A DNA stretch of 64,000 nt. It comes from Acinetobacter piscicola. Lineage in GTDB: Bacteria; Pseudomonadota; Gammaproteobacteria; Pseudomonadales; Moraxellaceae. Numbering within the stretch: position 1 is the first letter of the stretch; each line of letters opens with the position of its first letter. The notes beneath the pieces were generated by a model that had not been told where the DNA came from, searched no databases, and was given only the letters and a program-made list of their open reading frames with translations. Below are positions 18,694 through 28,228 of this stretch, one piece after another. The position numbers were made by a program, and so were the translations under genes. The DNA lies in assembly GCF_015218165.1 (NCBI RefSeq), contig NZ_CP048659.1, positions 1,364,001 through 1,428,000 on the forward strand. Direction: 5' to 3'.

Positions 18694-20558
18694 TGAAAAG
18701 TTTCAAGCAATTTTCGAAACAGCTTTCAAAATCAGTATTGATGAGTGCCTGTTTAGTGATATGTGGATCTGCTTTTGCAGATCAACCCTTAGCGCAGTTA
18801 ATGGTTAAAGCTGAACAAAAGGTCTTTTTTGATCAGCAGCATTTTGTCAGTTTAACTTTTCATGATGTGCGAGATGATGTCCTGAAAGTTGGAGATCGAG
18901 ATCCTTATGCAATAAGCACACAAAATTTGGTGCAATTTTTTGAGTGGCTAAAACGTTCGGATTGGCATCCTGTGAGTTTGAAACAGATTATGCAGGCACG
19001 CCAGGGAGGTACAGCTTTACCTAAAAATGCAGTGCTCATTAGCTTTGATGATGGTGCTTTAAGTCATTATAGTCGGGTATTTCCTTTGGTGAAGGAATAT
19101 AAAATTCCCGTGGTCTTTGCATTGGTGACCAGTTGGATGAATGGCAATACTAAAGCCATTTATGAAGCCTATGGTCAAGGCAATGCAATGACATGGGATC
19201 AAGTGCGAGAAATGCAAAAATCAGGATGGGTTGAGTTTGCCAGTCATTCACATGATTTACATCAAGGTATTTTAGCTAATCCGCAAAATAATCAACAACC
19301 TGCGGCAATTACACGACAATATTTAGCCGCATCAAAACGTTATGAAACACAGCAAGAATATGAGCAACGTCTTCTGCAAGATTTAAGAAAATCCAGAGAA
19401 ATTTTGACTAAAGAAGTTGGGGTTGCTCCTATGGCCATCATTTGGCCTTATGGTGCAGTGAATGTTGAAACTGAAAAATTAGCGCAGCAAGCGGGGTTGC
19501 CATTGTCTTTTAGTCTAGGGACAGATGCAGTTAATCATGTGCAAGATGGCACTTTCCAACGAGGATTGGCAGTGAATAATCCAAATTCAGAAGATTTGTA
19601 TGAACAAATGACGGATTCTATTCACTACAAAGCTTTTACGCTGTATGAGCCAATTCGTGCGCTGAGTTTAGATTTAGGTCAGTTTTCACAAAACTATGCG
19701 CAAGCCGATCAGCAATTGGGACAAATTTTAGATTTAACCAATGCTTTAAAAAGTAATGCGTTGTTATTAAATGTCGTGGAAGACCAGGACCGAGATGGCG
19801 TATATGATTCTGCCTATTTCCCAAATCACGATTTGCCTGTCAAAGCAGATGTGCTAAATCGAACAGTTTGGCAAGCAAAAACAAGAATTTTTAATAGTGT
19901 TTATGCACAATTACCCTATGCTTTGGAACAGCAGAAAGCGCAGTTTTCAGTGCAACTAGCCACAGAATTGTTGAAAAATAATACAGGTTTAGATGGCATT
20001 ATTTTAAATACAGATACAGCAGTGCAATGCGTTTTTCAGCGTGTGGAGACATCGTCTTGTGCTGAGCAACAAAAGCATCTGTTACAGACTTTAAAACATT
20101 TAAATCAAAATGCTGCTCGTTATTCTAATATCAGTAATCCATTTAAATTGGGCTTGCAAGTGCAACTGTCTGAACTGAAGTCGGACAAATTGTTGGCATT
20201 TCTTAATCAATATCATGATCAGGTTGAGCTATTTAATTTTGAATTAGACAGTATTCGTCAACCACAAACTTTTAAACAATTTATACAGCAAGTTCAGTCG
20301 TTGAATGCAGAGCAAAAAGCCAAAATAATGGTGACTTTGGTGTTGGATTCAGTACAAACAGAACAAAATTGGCAGAATATTCAAGCCAACTTTTTAGTAT
20401 TACAACGGATAGGTATTCAAAAGTTGGCAGTAAATCGTTATGACTTAAATAACGCAGCCAAAATTCAAACCTATTTATATACACCATTAAGTTTGAACCA
20501 AAGTCCATTGACCTATCGCAATCCCTTTATTTATACAACGAAAGGGAAGTCGCCATGA
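18693..20558 (+). CDS. pgaB: Poly-beta-1,6-N-acetylglucosamine N-deacetylase
   Basis: Partially deacetylates PNAG in the periplasm so PgaA can export it. The 621-residue protein has a signal peptide (about residues 1-29, AFA-DQ). The N-terminal NodB-type deacetylase domain carries the metal and catalytic motifs SFDDG (about residue 116) and ASHSHDLHQG (about 184). The C-terminal domain has the GH153-type region with DQDRDGVYDSAYFPN. The start ATG shares a base with the pgaA stop (TAATG), so translation is coupled. Whether the Cys in the signal peptide is lipidated is unclear. Confidence 0.93.
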   Translation: MKSFKQFSKQLSKSVLMSACLVICGSAFADQPLAQLMVKAEQKVFFDQQHFVSLTFHDVRDDVLKVGDRDPYAISTQNLVQFFEWLKRSDWHPVSLKQIMQARQGGTALPKNAVLISFDDGALSHYSRVFPLVKEYKIPVVFALVTSWMNGNTKAIYEAYGQGNAMTWDQVREMQKSGWVEFASHSHDLHQGILANPQNNQQPAAITRQYLAASKRYETQQEYEQRLLQDLRKSREILTKEVGVAPMAIIWPYGAVNVETEKLAQQAGLPLSFSLGTDAVNHVQDGTFQRGLAVNNPNSEDLYEQMTDSIHYKAFTLYEPIRALSLDLGQFSQNYAQADQQLGQILDLTNALKSNALLLNVVEDQDRDGVYDSAYFPNHDLPVKADVLNRTVWQAKTRIFNSVYAQLPYALEQQKAQFSVQLATELLKNNTGLDGIILNTDTAVQCVFQRVETSSCAEQQKHLLQTLKHLNQNAARYSNISNPFKLGLQVQLSELKSDKLLAFLNQYHDQVELFNFELDSIRQPQTFKQFIQQVQSLNAEQKAKIMVTLVLDSVQTEQNWQNIQANFLVLQRIGIQKLAVNRYDLNNAAKIQTYLYTPLSLNQSPLTYRNPFIYTTKGKSP

Positions 20559-21799
20559 CCATCATTGAGTATTTATTTCTTTTTGCTTTTTTATATCCTC
20601 TCGTGATGGCTTGGACGTGGATGATTGGTGGCTTATGGTTTTTCTTTAAACGAGAATACAAACAAAACCAATTACCTGAGATTTCCCAACAAGGCTGTAG
20701 CATTATTATTCCATGTTTTAATGAGGAAGCCCAAGTTCGAGAAACCATTCGCTATGCTTTACAAACACAATATCCAAAATTTGAAGTGATTGCGGTGAAT
20801 GATGGTAGTTCTGATCGTACCGCAGAAATTTTAGATGAGTTAGCACAGCAATATCCGAGTTTGCGTGTGGTACATCTCGCTGAAAATCAAGGTAAAGCGT
20901 TTGCTTTACGTTCAGGCATGATGGTCAGTCAGTTTGAGTATTTAATTTGTATTGATGGTGATGCATTGTTGCATCCACATGCTGCAATTTGGATGATGCA
21001 CCATTTGACCAAATTCAATCGTGTAGGCGCTGTTACAGGTAATCCACGTATTCTAAATCGTTCTAGCATTTTAGGAAAACTACAAGTAGGTGAGTTTTCA
21101 TCCATTATTGGTTTGATTAAACGTGCGCAACGAACCTATGGACGTATTTTCACAGTGTCAGGGGTGATTGCCGGCTTTCGTAAAACAGCATTAGAACAGG
21201 TGGGTTTTTGGTCAGATGATAAGATCACGGAAGATATAGATATTTCTTGGAAAATCCAATTAGCACAATGGGATATTCATTATGTGCCAAATGCGCTGTG
21301 CTATATCTATATGCCTGAAACGTTTACGGGCTTATGGAAACAGCGTGTACGTTGGGCGCAAGGTGGTGTTGAAGTACTGCGCAGTTATTTCCCGAAGCTT
21401 TTTAAAATCAGTGCATTAAAGATGTGGCCTGTGGCTTTGGAAGCATTGATGAGTATGGTTTGGGCTTATGTTATTTTGCTTATTATTATTGTGTTTTTTG
21501 TAGGTTTATTCTTCAGTTTGCCTGAAGCATGGTATATAAAATCATTACTTCCACAATGGTATGGCGTGATTCTAGCCATTACCTGTCTGATCCAATTCTT
21601 CATCAGTTTATATATTGATAAACGCTACGATGATCGTCGGTTTTTTAGAAATTATTTTTGGGTGATCTGGTATCCCTTATTTTTCTGGCTTTTAGGGGCA
21701 GCAACCACAATTGCTGCTGTACCAAAGGCATTATTTGCGCAAAAAAAGAGAGCGAGATGGGTCAGTCCAGATCGTGGTTTTAGAGGAGATGATGTATGA
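20555..21799 (+). CDS. pgaC: Poly-beta-1,6-N-acetylglucosamine synthase (GT2 glycosyltransferase)
   Basis: Polymerises UDP-GlcNAc into PNAG at the inner membrane, working with PgaD. The 414-residue protein has an N-terminal membrane segment. The GT2 domain shows SIIIPCFNEE, AVNDGSSDRT, the ICIDGDALL metal motif, GNPRI, ITEDIDISW (catalytic Asp) and the processive-synthase QRVRWAQGG motif (about residue 264). C-terminal membrane helices follow. The start overlaps the pgaB stop by four bases. All catalytic motifs are intact. Confidence 0.95.
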   Translation: MTIIEYLFLFAFLYPLVMAWTWMIGGLWFFFKREYKQNQLPEISQQGCSIIIPCFNEEAQVRETIRYALQTQYPKFEVIAVNDGSSDRTAEILDELAQQYPSLRVVHLAENQGKAFALRSGMMVSQFEYLICIDGDALLHPHAAIWMMHHLTKFNRVGAVTGNPRILNRSSILGKLQVGEFSSIIGLIKRAQRTYGRIFTVSGVIAGFRKTALEQVGFWSDDKITEDIDISWKIQLAQWDIHYVPNALCYIYMPETFTGLWKQRVRWAQGGVEVLRSYFPKLFKISALKMWPVALEALMSMVWAYVILLIIIVFFVGLFFSLPEAWYIKSLLPQWYGVILAITCLIQFFISLYIDKRYDDRRFFRNYFWVIWYPLFFWLLGAATTIAAVPKALFAQKKRARWVSPDRGFRGDDV

Positions 21800-22275
21800 G
21801 GGATTTCCAATCAAATATAATTACAGATGAGTCTAAGCTCGATATTCCTGAATATATTGACCAACCTCATTATGTGAAAAATAAAGCAATGCATTACACC
21901 TTGCAAATGATGGGGTGGATGCTCTGGACGCTGCTATTATTGCCTTTGGTCACAGCCATTTTATGGGTTTATCAGGTTAAATTGATTAAAAATTATATTT
22001 TTGCTGAACAAATTTATGTGCAATTGTACAATTTTGCTTGGTTGGCATTGATTGTTATGCTGTGCTGTGCCTCTTTGTTGCTGTGGGCAAGTTATAATTG
22101 GTTACGCTATCGCAAAACTAAAGATCCTAAAGTGTTAAATGTGACTCAGTCTACTTTGGCAGAGGATTTTTTAATCAGTACAGATGAATTATCAAAAATT
22201 CAAAAATCTAAAAGTATCGTACTGCATTATGATGATGAAGGTGTATTGTCTGATTATGAGTTGAAAAAAGCATAA
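21796..22275 (+). CDS. pgaD: PNAG synthase auxiliary subunit PgaD
   Basis: A 159-residue inner-membrane protein with two transmembrane helices (about residues 35-58 and 76-100) flanked by cytosolic tails, the layout of PgaD, which in E. coli stabilises PgaC and binds c-di-GMP with it. Its start overlaps the pgaC stop (ATGA). The sequence is poorly conserved in this family, so the call rests on position, size and topology. Confidence 0.85.
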   Translation: MRDFQSNIITDESKLDIPEYIDQPHYVKNKAMHYTLQMMGWMLWTLLLLPLVTAILWVYQVKLIKNYIFAEQIYVQLYNFAWLALIVMLCCASLLLWASYNWLRYRKTKDPKVLNVTQSTLAEDFLISTDELSKIQKSKSIVLHYDDEGVLSDYELKKA

Positions 22276-22288
22276 ATATGGATTCAAT

Positions 22289-22311
22289 AAGAGGTGCGAA
22301 AAGCACCTCTT
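22289..22311. terminator. Terminator hairpin after the pga operon
   Basis: AAGAGGTGC/GCACCTCTT, a 9-bp stem with loop GAAAA, lies between pgaD and the convergent YiaA/B gene. Confidence 0.65.
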
Positions 22312-22319
22312 ATTCAGCG

Positions 22320-22811
22320 TTAAAACTTTTCATCACTATAAATATCTTTTGTAGATTCAATGGTCTTATGATTTTCCTCTAAAATTTTCGTGGTGAGTTC
22401 GGGTGCATTTTTATTGCGAATATATTCTAAATCTCGAATATTTTTTTGTACCGCCACAGCACCAAATAAGCTCAGTAAAAAAGCCATAATATAAAAACCT
22501 TTTTCACTTAAGAGTAGATTCGCATTCCATAAACCCATGGCTAAAAGTACAATGCAAATGATCACTGATGCCCAACATAATCCAAAATAAATAGGTGTGA
22601 CGTGCATACCTTCAAGTCGATCACGGATAATTTTTTGTAATGAAACTGCTGAAAACAAACCATATAAAATCAGAATTAAATAATAACCTTTTTCATTCAA
22701 TAACATATCTGCATTAAATAATCCCACCATATAGGCAACCGCACCTGCAAGTAAGGCAACCCAACTTGCAGCAATAAAAGCTGGGGTTGGTTTATTGATG
22801 AATTGATCCAT
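22320..22811 (-). CDS. YiaA/YiaB-family inner-membrane protein
   Basis: A 163-residue protein made of two tandem copies of the YiaAB two-helix unit. Each copy has a Trp-containing first helix, GLFNADMLLNEKGYY or GLWNANLLLSEKGFY, a second helix, and a cytosolic V-Q-K-x-I-R-D motif (SLQKIIRD and AVQKNIRD). The internal duplication is plain. The function of the family is unknown beyond its inner-membrane location. It is convergent with pgaD and unlikely to belong to that operon. Confidence 0.85.
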   Translation of the reverse strand: MDQFINKPTPAFIAASWVALLAGAVAYMVGLFNADMLLNEKGYYLILILYGLFSAVSLQKIIRDRLEGMHVTPIYFGLCWASVIICIVLLAMGLWNANLLLSEKGFYIMAFLLSLFGAVAVQKNIRDLEYIRNKNAPELTTKILEENHKTIESTKDIYSDEKF

Positions 22812-23026
22812 TGTTATTTTCCTTATCGCTTTTACTGTTTTATATCATTCATTATGCTGAAAGGAAAAGGGATGGCAAATTGTTTCAAATAAAAGGGCAT
22901 GAAATTTAAAAATAAACGGCTCAATTTTTTGTTTACGATTTTATTTTTCAGCTTTTAAAACATGGATATAAAAATAACCATACAATGATGGCTATTTTGA
23001 GTCTAAACCTAAAAGATCAGTATCAT

Positions 23027-24040
23027 CTATAAAGATGTTTTTATGTCCATCAATAAACTGAAGTTGTCTAAACGTTTTTGTGTGTCATAGATGTCACAAG
23101 TAAAAATAAACTCATCGACCTCATACTGTTCTAGTAAATTTTCTAAGCCTTGTTTGACTGTAGTGGGTGAGCCAATTTGTGCCATTGCTAAAAAGTTTTG
23201 GACAGCCATTTTTTCTGCAACAGACCAACGACCTTCCATACTTTCTACAGGTGGTTTGAGTTTAATGCTCGGTGCACCTGTCACAAGATTTTGAATACGT
23301 TGGTAAACACTGGTTGCCAAATATTCTGCTTCAGCATCTGTTTCAGCGACCACCGTTGGTACACCCATCGACACATAAGGTTGATCTAGATAAGCTGATG
23401 CTTGGAAATTATCTCGATATATTGCAATCGCTTGTCCTAACATACGTGGTGCAAAATGTGAAGCAAAAGAGTAGGGCAGTCCTAGTCGTGCAGCAAGTTG
23501 TGCGCTAAATAAACTTGAGCCTAATAACCAAACAGGCACATGCGTCCCTTGTCCAGGAGTTGCTGTGATGCGTTGATGAGGTTGAGCATCAGCAAAATAA
23601 CTTAAAATTTCCACCACATCATTGGGGAATTGTTCTTCAGTTTCTTGGCGACCACGGCGTAAAGCACGCATAGTAACTTGGTCTGAACCTGGCGCACGAC
23701 CTAAACCCAGCTCAATGCGGTTGGGATAGAGTGTTGCTAATGTTCCAAACTGTTCAGCGACGACTAAGGGGGCATGGTTAGGGAGCATAATGCCTCCTGA
23801 ACCCACTTTTAAGCTGTGGGTATTTGCAAGGAGATAACCTAATAATACTGCTGTTGCAGAGCTAGCGATCCCATCCATATTATGATGTTCTGCGAGCCAT
23901 AAACGATCATATCCCAATTTTTCTGCATGCTGTGCCAGTTCAAGTGCATGATGAAGTGAAAAAGCCACGTCCTGATTTTCACGAACAGGGGCTAATTCTA
24001 AGATGGAAAATTGGGTATTTTTTAAAGATCGCATTGGCAT
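23027..24040 (-). CDS. LLM-class (luciferase-like) flavin monooxygenase
   Basis: A 337-residue TIM-barrel flavoprotein in the bacterial luciferase-like family (YhbW type), predicted to use reduced flavin and oxygen on an unknown small molecule. Family features are [10 protein letters not shown] at the N-terminus, [19 protein letters not shown], the [22 protein letters not shown] region, [11 protein letters not shown] and [12 protein letters not shown] 24040 is chosen; a TTG two codons upstream (24046) and ATG 24034 are alternatives, none with a strong ribosome-binding site. The gene stands alone. Confidence 0.85.
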   Translation of the reverse strand: MPMRSLKNTQFSILELAPVRENQDVAFSLHHALELAQHAEKLGYDRLWLAEHHNMDGIASSATAVLLGYLLANTHSLKVGSGGIMLPNHAPLVVAEQFGTLATLYPNRIELGLGRAPGSDQVTMRALRRGRQETEEQFPNDVVEILSYFADAQPHQRITATPGQGTHVPVWLLGSSLFSAQLAARLGLPYSFASHFAPRMLGQAIAIYRDNFQASAYLDQPYVSMGVPTVVAETDAEAEYLATSVYQRIQNLVTGAPSIKLKPPVESMEGRWSVAEKMAVQNFLAMAQIGSPTTVKQGLENLLEQYEVDEFIFTCDIYDTQKRLDNFSLLMDIKTSL

Positions 24041-24149
24041 ACTCAAAACAGGATATATCGAAATAATACGATATAAAAAACAGTTTGCATATCGAAAATA
24101 TTCGATATTAAAAAATATTTACAAAATCTAAAGTGAGATGCCTATAAAT

Positions 24150-24189
24150 AAAAAACCTAGAAAATCGGCTTGTGATCCAATTTTCTAGG
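24150..24189 (-). terminator. Terminator after the first glycine-zipper gene
   Basis: A 10-bp stem CCTAGAAAAT/ATTTTCTAGG (24156-24165 with 24180-24189), followed on the minus strand by six Ts. Confidence 0.75.
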
Positions 24190-24240
24190 TGAAAACTTAA
24201 AACGTGTTTTTAAAAATAAAATGTATGATGGATGATTTGA

Positions 24241-24756
24241 TTAGTCGCGATGTTTATGTTTGTAATGACCTAAATGACGACCATTGTCATGGCGGTAGTT
24301 TCGGTCATTATAACGGTAGTTGCTACCACGATAGCCTCGATCGTTGTAACGGCGATCATAACGATCATTATCGTATCGGTCATCATAACGGCGATCTTCA
24401 CTGACTTTACGTCCTAAAGTTGAACCACCTGCTGCGCCTAAACCTGCACCAACATAGCCACCTGTTGAACCTGCCACATTACGACCAACACTATAACCAC
24501 CTGCACCACCTAATGCACCACCAATGGCAGCGCCTGTACGGTCACGGCGGTTACTTGATGCTGCCGCACCGCCTGCACCACCGAGTGCAGAACCAATCAT
24601 TGCACCTGTGCTACCACCCATTTGGTTACCGATTGCAGCACCAACGACACTACCTAGGCCAGAAGAAAGGGCAACCCGTGTGCCATTGTCTGCATGTGCG
24701 GTGGTCATTAAGGTTGCTGCAAGTACAGTTGCACCAATCATTGCATGTAATTTCAT
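24241..24756 (-). CDS. Exported glycine-zipper protein with an Arg/Tyr/Asp-rich tail
   Basis: A 171-residue protein with a signal peptide (MKLHAMIGATVLAATL, cleaved near AHA-DN). The glycine-zipper region (about residues 30-105) repeats small-residue motifs such as GAMIGSALGGAGGAA and YVGAGLGAAGG. The hydrophilic tail is built of RYDDRYDNDRYDRRYNDR-like units and ends KHKHRD. Start ATG 24756 follows GGAG. Glycine zippers pack in membranes, so an outer-membrane or envelope role is likely, but the exact function is unknown. It is a paralogue of the next upstream gene. Confidence 0.8.
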   Translation of the reverse strand: MKLHAMIGATVLAATLMTTAHADNGTRVALSSGLGSVVGAAIGNQMGGSTGAMIGSALGGAGGAAASSNRRDRTGAAIGGALGGAGGYSVGRNVAGSTGGYVGAGLGAAGGSTLGRKVSEDRRYDDRYDNDRYDRRYNDRGYRGSNYRYNDRNYRHDNGRHLGHYKHKHRD

Positions 24757-25051
24757 GTTCAAACTCCTTCTCGAAGCTTATCTAAATTTTTAACTTGAGC
24801 TTAATTTACCGAACAACTGCGGTGTGATTATGAATGTCGTTGTAATGAAATGGATGCAAAGCGTAAACAATTTGTAACTTTTATTCATTCATCGTTAATT
24901 TTTAGCAATGGGGGAACTTAAGCATCAAAATATTTTAAGATTAAACTGTTCAACTTTGCAGAATATGGCTAGGGAAATAATTTCTAAATATTTAGATATA
25001 ATAAAATTTTTGCAATAAACCGAGATGATCTGTGTAATATTTTAAGACAAT
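24757..25051. other. Gap between the two glycine-zipper genes
   Basis: This ~295-base AT-rich stretch holds no open frame with coding character. It presumably carries the promoter of the 24241-24756 gene. Confidence 0.4.
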
Positions 25052-25078
25052 AAAAAAAGCACCTAAACTTAGGTGCTT
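25052..25078 (-). terminator. Terminator after the second glycine-zipper gene
   Basis: AAGCACCTAA/TTAGGTGCTT inverted repeat, followed on the minus strand by a run of Ts (25052-25058 on the plus strand are all A). Confidence 0.75.
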
Positions 25079-25097
25079 ATAACTTAATTCTACAGGC

Positions 25098-25520
25098 TTA
25101 GCGATGATGTCTACGATATTTACGGTTGTATTTACGATCATCATAATGGCGGTCTTCTGATACTTTTTTACCTAGAACAGAACCGCCCGCAGCACCTAAA
25201 GCCGAACCAATATAACCGCCTGTTGAGCCACCCACATTTTTACCAACAGTATAGCCACCTACACCGCCTAAACCACCACCGATTGCAGCAGCAGTACGGT
25301 CACGCTTATTGGTTGCTACGGCAGCACCGCCTGCACCACCGAGTGCAGAACCAATCATTGCACCCGTATTACCGCCCATTTGTTTACCAATAGCAGTTCC
25401 TGCCACGCTACCTAATGCAGAAGTTGCAGCAATACGAGTTGAGTTGTCAGCATGGGCACTTACTGTAAAAACTGAGGTTACTGCTAAAGCAGAACTTAAT
25501 AATAATGCATTTAATTTCAT
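25098..25520 (-). CDS. Exported glycine-zipper protein, paralogue of the 24241-24756 protein
   Basis: A 140-residue protein with a signal peptide cleaved near AHA-DN. The same glycine-zipper core follows (ALGSVAGTAIGKQMGGNTG, KRDRTAAAIGGGLGG), ending in GKKVSEDRHYDDRKYNRKYRRHHR. It aligns with its neighbour through the SED-R-x-YDDR point and then lacks the long RYD-repeat tail. Start ATG 25520 follows GGAG at good spacing. Each copy has its own terminator, so they are separate units from an old tandem duplication. Confidence 0.8.
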   Translation of the reverse strand: MKLNALLLSSALAVTSVFTVSAHADNSTRIAATSALGSVAGTAIGKQMGGNTGAMIGSALGGAGGAAVATNKRDRTAAAIGGGLGGVGGYTVGKNVGGSTGGYIGSALGAAGGSVLGKKVSEDRHYDDRKYNRKYRRHHR

Positions 25521-26013
25521 GTCTTGCTCCATGTCCTGAGGTGGACAGCTCTATATCTCTATTCGATGAGGTAAATGTAACAAAAGGCGACATGGAAAAT
25601 GTGGAGAAGATTTCCCTTTATGAAGGTGTTTAGTATCTGAATGTATGCTTTCTATTAAAATTGTGCTTTAAAATGGCATATTTTGCGAAATGATGTAGAA
25701 AGGATGAATTAAATTGTCCGATTTTAAGCCAAATTTAAAAATGCTGTAGATTTAGACATGAAATAAATATCGACTTTGCATTGAGTCTTGGTTTTTTCAG
25801 TTACAACCCTCCATTTAGAGAGTGTATTCCTGATGGAGGGCCATAAAAATATTTATCTTATGAAAAATAAACAGAAGTTGAGTTTGCTGTGTCATTTAAA
25901 AGCGAGAATCGTTAAACTAGGCACAATTTTTAAAATGTCTTACCGTATTTATTCTGATACTGCATATTATCGTCAATGAATTGGGGTAAGCTTAAGCTTG
26001 AGATTTTAGTTAA
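25521..26013. other. Long gap upstream of prfA with an inverted repeat
   Basis: No credible gene is seen in this ~490-base region. An 8-bp inverted repeat CCCTCCAT ... ATGGAGGG (near 25806-25839) brackets 18 bases, without a T-tract. The prfA promoter presumably lies downstream of it. Confidence 0.4.
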
Positions 26014-27102
26014 ATGAAAGAGTCGTTACGTTTACGATTAGACCAATTGTGTGATCGACACGAAGAATTAGAGGCTTTACTTGCCGATGTGGAAGTGATT
26101 TCAGACAACAAACGTTTTCGTAACTTGTCACGTGAACATAATGATTTGACTGAAATTACCAATGTTTGGAAAAAATATAAACAAGCTGAAGAAGACATTG
26201 TTACGGCTGAGGAAATGACTTCAGATCCTGACTTTAAAGACATGGCAATTGAAGAAATTAAAGAAAATAAAGCATTGATTGAGTCTTTAGAAGCGGATCT
26301 GAATATTTTAATGATTCCTAAAGATCCCAATGATGCCAACTCAGCCTATTTAGAAATTCGTGCGGGAACAGGTGGTGATGAAGCAGCCATTTTCTCGGGT
26401 GATTTATTTCGTATGTATAGTAAATATGCTGAAACACAAGGTTGGCGTATTGAAATCTTGTCTGAAAATGAAGGCGAACATGGCGGTTATAAAGAGGTTA
26501 TTTGCCTGATTAATGGTGAAGGCGTGTATGGTCGCTTAAAATTTGAAAGTGGTGCACATCGTGTGCAACGTGTTCCTGCGACAGAATCTCAAGGGCGAGT
26601 ACATACGTCTGCATGTACGGTTGCGATTTTACCTGAAATTGATGTGGATACGACTGTAGAAATTAACCCATCCGAATTACGTATCGATACCTATCGTGCG
26701 TCAGGTGCGGGTGGTCAGCACATTAACAAAACCGATTCTGCAGTGCGTATTACCCATATTCCAACAGGTACAGTGGTGGAATGTCAGGATGAGCGTTCAC
26801 AGCATAAGAACAAGGCTAAAGCGATGGCTCTATTAGTTTCACGTTTAGAAAATGCAAAACGTGCGGCTGCAGATGCTGCAACCTCAGAAATGCGCCGTGA
26901 CTTGGTCGGTTCAGGTGACCGTTCTGAACGTATTCGTACTTATAACTATCCACAAGGCCGTATGACAGATCATCGTATTAACTTAACTTTATATAAGCTA
27001 GATGCAGTAATGGAGGGTGATTTGACAGAGTTACTTGATAGTTTACATCGTGAATATCAAGCAGATCAGTTGGCGCTTCTTGCTCAGCAGAACGGTGGCT
27101 AA
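26014..27102 (+). CDS. prfA: Peptide chain release factor 1
   Basis: Recognises UAA and UAG stop codons. The 362-residue protein has the N-terminal helical domain, the stop-recognition PAT tripeptide in [18 protein letters not shown] (about residue 190), the GGQ catalytic motif in [19 protein letters not shown] (about 235) and the C-terminal [17 protein letters not shown] marks RF1 rather than RF2. The gene overlaps prmC by one base (TAATG), coupling it to the methylase that modifies its GGQ glutamine. Confidence 0.97.
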   Translation: MKESLRLRLDQLCDRHEELEALLADVEVISDNKRFRNLSREHNDLTEITNVWKKYKQAEEDIVTAEEMTSDPDFKDMAIEEIKENKALIESLEADLNILMIPKDPNDANSAYLEIRAGTGGDEAAIFSGDLFRMYSKYAETQGWRIEILSENEGEHGGYKEVICLINGEGVYGRLKFESGAHRVQRVPATESQGRVHTSACTVAILPEIDVDTTVEINPSELRIDTYRASGAGGQHINKTDSAVRITHIPTGTVVECQDERSQHKNKAKAMALLVSRLENAKRAAADAATSEMRRDLVGSGDRSERIRTYNYPQGRMTDHRINLTLYKLDAVMEGDLTELLDSLHREYQADQLALLAQQNGG

Positions 27103-27920
27103 TGAATATCGCACAAGCGCTTACTTTACGTGGTGAGCCTGAAAGTTATGAACGCCAAGAAAATGCTTGGTTGCTTGAGCACATTACCAAAATTGATTCT
27201 TTTGATTTGGTGATGAAAAAAGAGCAAGAACTGACAGCAGAGCAGGAACAGCAATATGTTGAGGGTTTAAAACGTATTGCGGATGGTGAGCCTTTAGCAT
27301 ACGTTACAGGTTCACAGCCATTTTGGACTTTAGATTTAACCGTAACAAAAGATACTTTAGTGCCACGTCCCGACACAGAAGTTTTGGTGGAAACGGTATT
27401 ACATCTTGATGTCCCTGAAGATGCACGTATTGTTGATTTAGGCACAGGAACGGGCGCAATTGCTTTATCTTTAGCGAGTGAACGACCTGAATGGTCTGTG
27501 ATTGCGACAGATATCTATGAGCCAACTTTAGAGGTTGCATTGTCTAATGCGAAAAAGCATGATTTAACTCATGTGAAATTTTATTTAGGCAATTGGTTTG
27601 AAGCGCTTAATCGTCAATATTTTGATGTGATTGTATCTAATCCGCCTTATATTGATGCAGATGATGTGCATATGCGTGATTTAGCATCAGAACCTGAGCG
27701 TGCTTTGGTTGCAGCAAATCAAGGCTTAGCAGATATCGAGCTCATCATTAAACAGGGCAAAAATTGGTTAACCCATCAAGGTTGGATTGCTTTAGAACAT
27801 GGCTATGATCAAGCTGAGGCGGTACAAGGCATTTTCCAAAAATATGGATTTAAAGAAATCCGTACCGTGAAAGACTATGGTGGAAATGACCGTGTCACTT
27901 TGGCGCAGTGGCAAAATTAA
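27102..27920 (+). CDS. prmC: Release factor glutamine methyltransferase
   Basis: Methylates the GGQ glutamine of release factors using S-adenosylmethionine. The 272-residue protein has an N-terminal substrate-binding region, then the SAM-binding motif VDLGTGTGAIALSLA (about residue 113) and the NPPY active-site motif in VIVSNPPYIDADD (about 180), which holds the target glutamine. The adjacent prfA gene encodes its substrate. Confidence 0.96.
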   Translation: MNIAQALTLRGEPESYERQENAWLLEHITKIDSFDLVMKKEQELTAEQEQQYVEGLKRIADGEPLAYVTGSQPFWTLDLTVTKDTLVPRPDTEVLVETVLHLDVPEDARIVDLGTGTGAIALSLASERPEWSVIATDIYEPTLEVALSNAKKHDLTHVKFYLGNWFEALNRQYFDVIVSNPPYIDADDVHMRDLASEPERALVAANQGLADIELIIKQGKNWLTHQGWIALEHGYDQAEAVQGIFQKYGFKEIRTVKDYGGNDRVTLAQWQN

Positions 27921-27960
27921 ATCCTGATTGAATTAGCGTTTCATGTCTCCTCAAGATATA

Positions 27961-27992
27961 AAAAAGCAGAATTTAAATGATTCTGCTTTTTT
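27961..27992 (+). terminator. Intrinsic terminator after prmC
   Basis: AAAAAGCAGAAT/ATTCTGCTTTTT stem with loop TTAAATG and trailing Ts. Confidence 0.85.
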
Positions 27993-28228
27993 ATGATCGA
28001 CCTTTCTAGAACTTCAAAGTATTTCATTAATTTTAATGAAACGTATGTTAAAACATCGATTAGTCTAATACGGCAAACTTTGACTTGAAAAAAACTTCAT
28101 TTTGCTGAATATTCAAAGTGTAGCCGAATTTATAAAATTTACGCTTATTTGCAATTTTCATGTTTTATCCCTTGAAATTGCGGTATAAGCCTTTTAAAAC
28201 TGAAACAATCATATAACAAGGATTAGAT

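Noticed and set aside
24204..24793. Several long plus-strand frames opposite the glycine-zipper genes
   Set aside because: They are shadows of the repetitive minus-strand genes, which have signal peptides and ribosome-binding sites.
25788..25979. 63-codon frame upstream of prfA
   Set aside because: It lacks a ribosome-binding site and a recognisable domain, and its composition looks non-coding.
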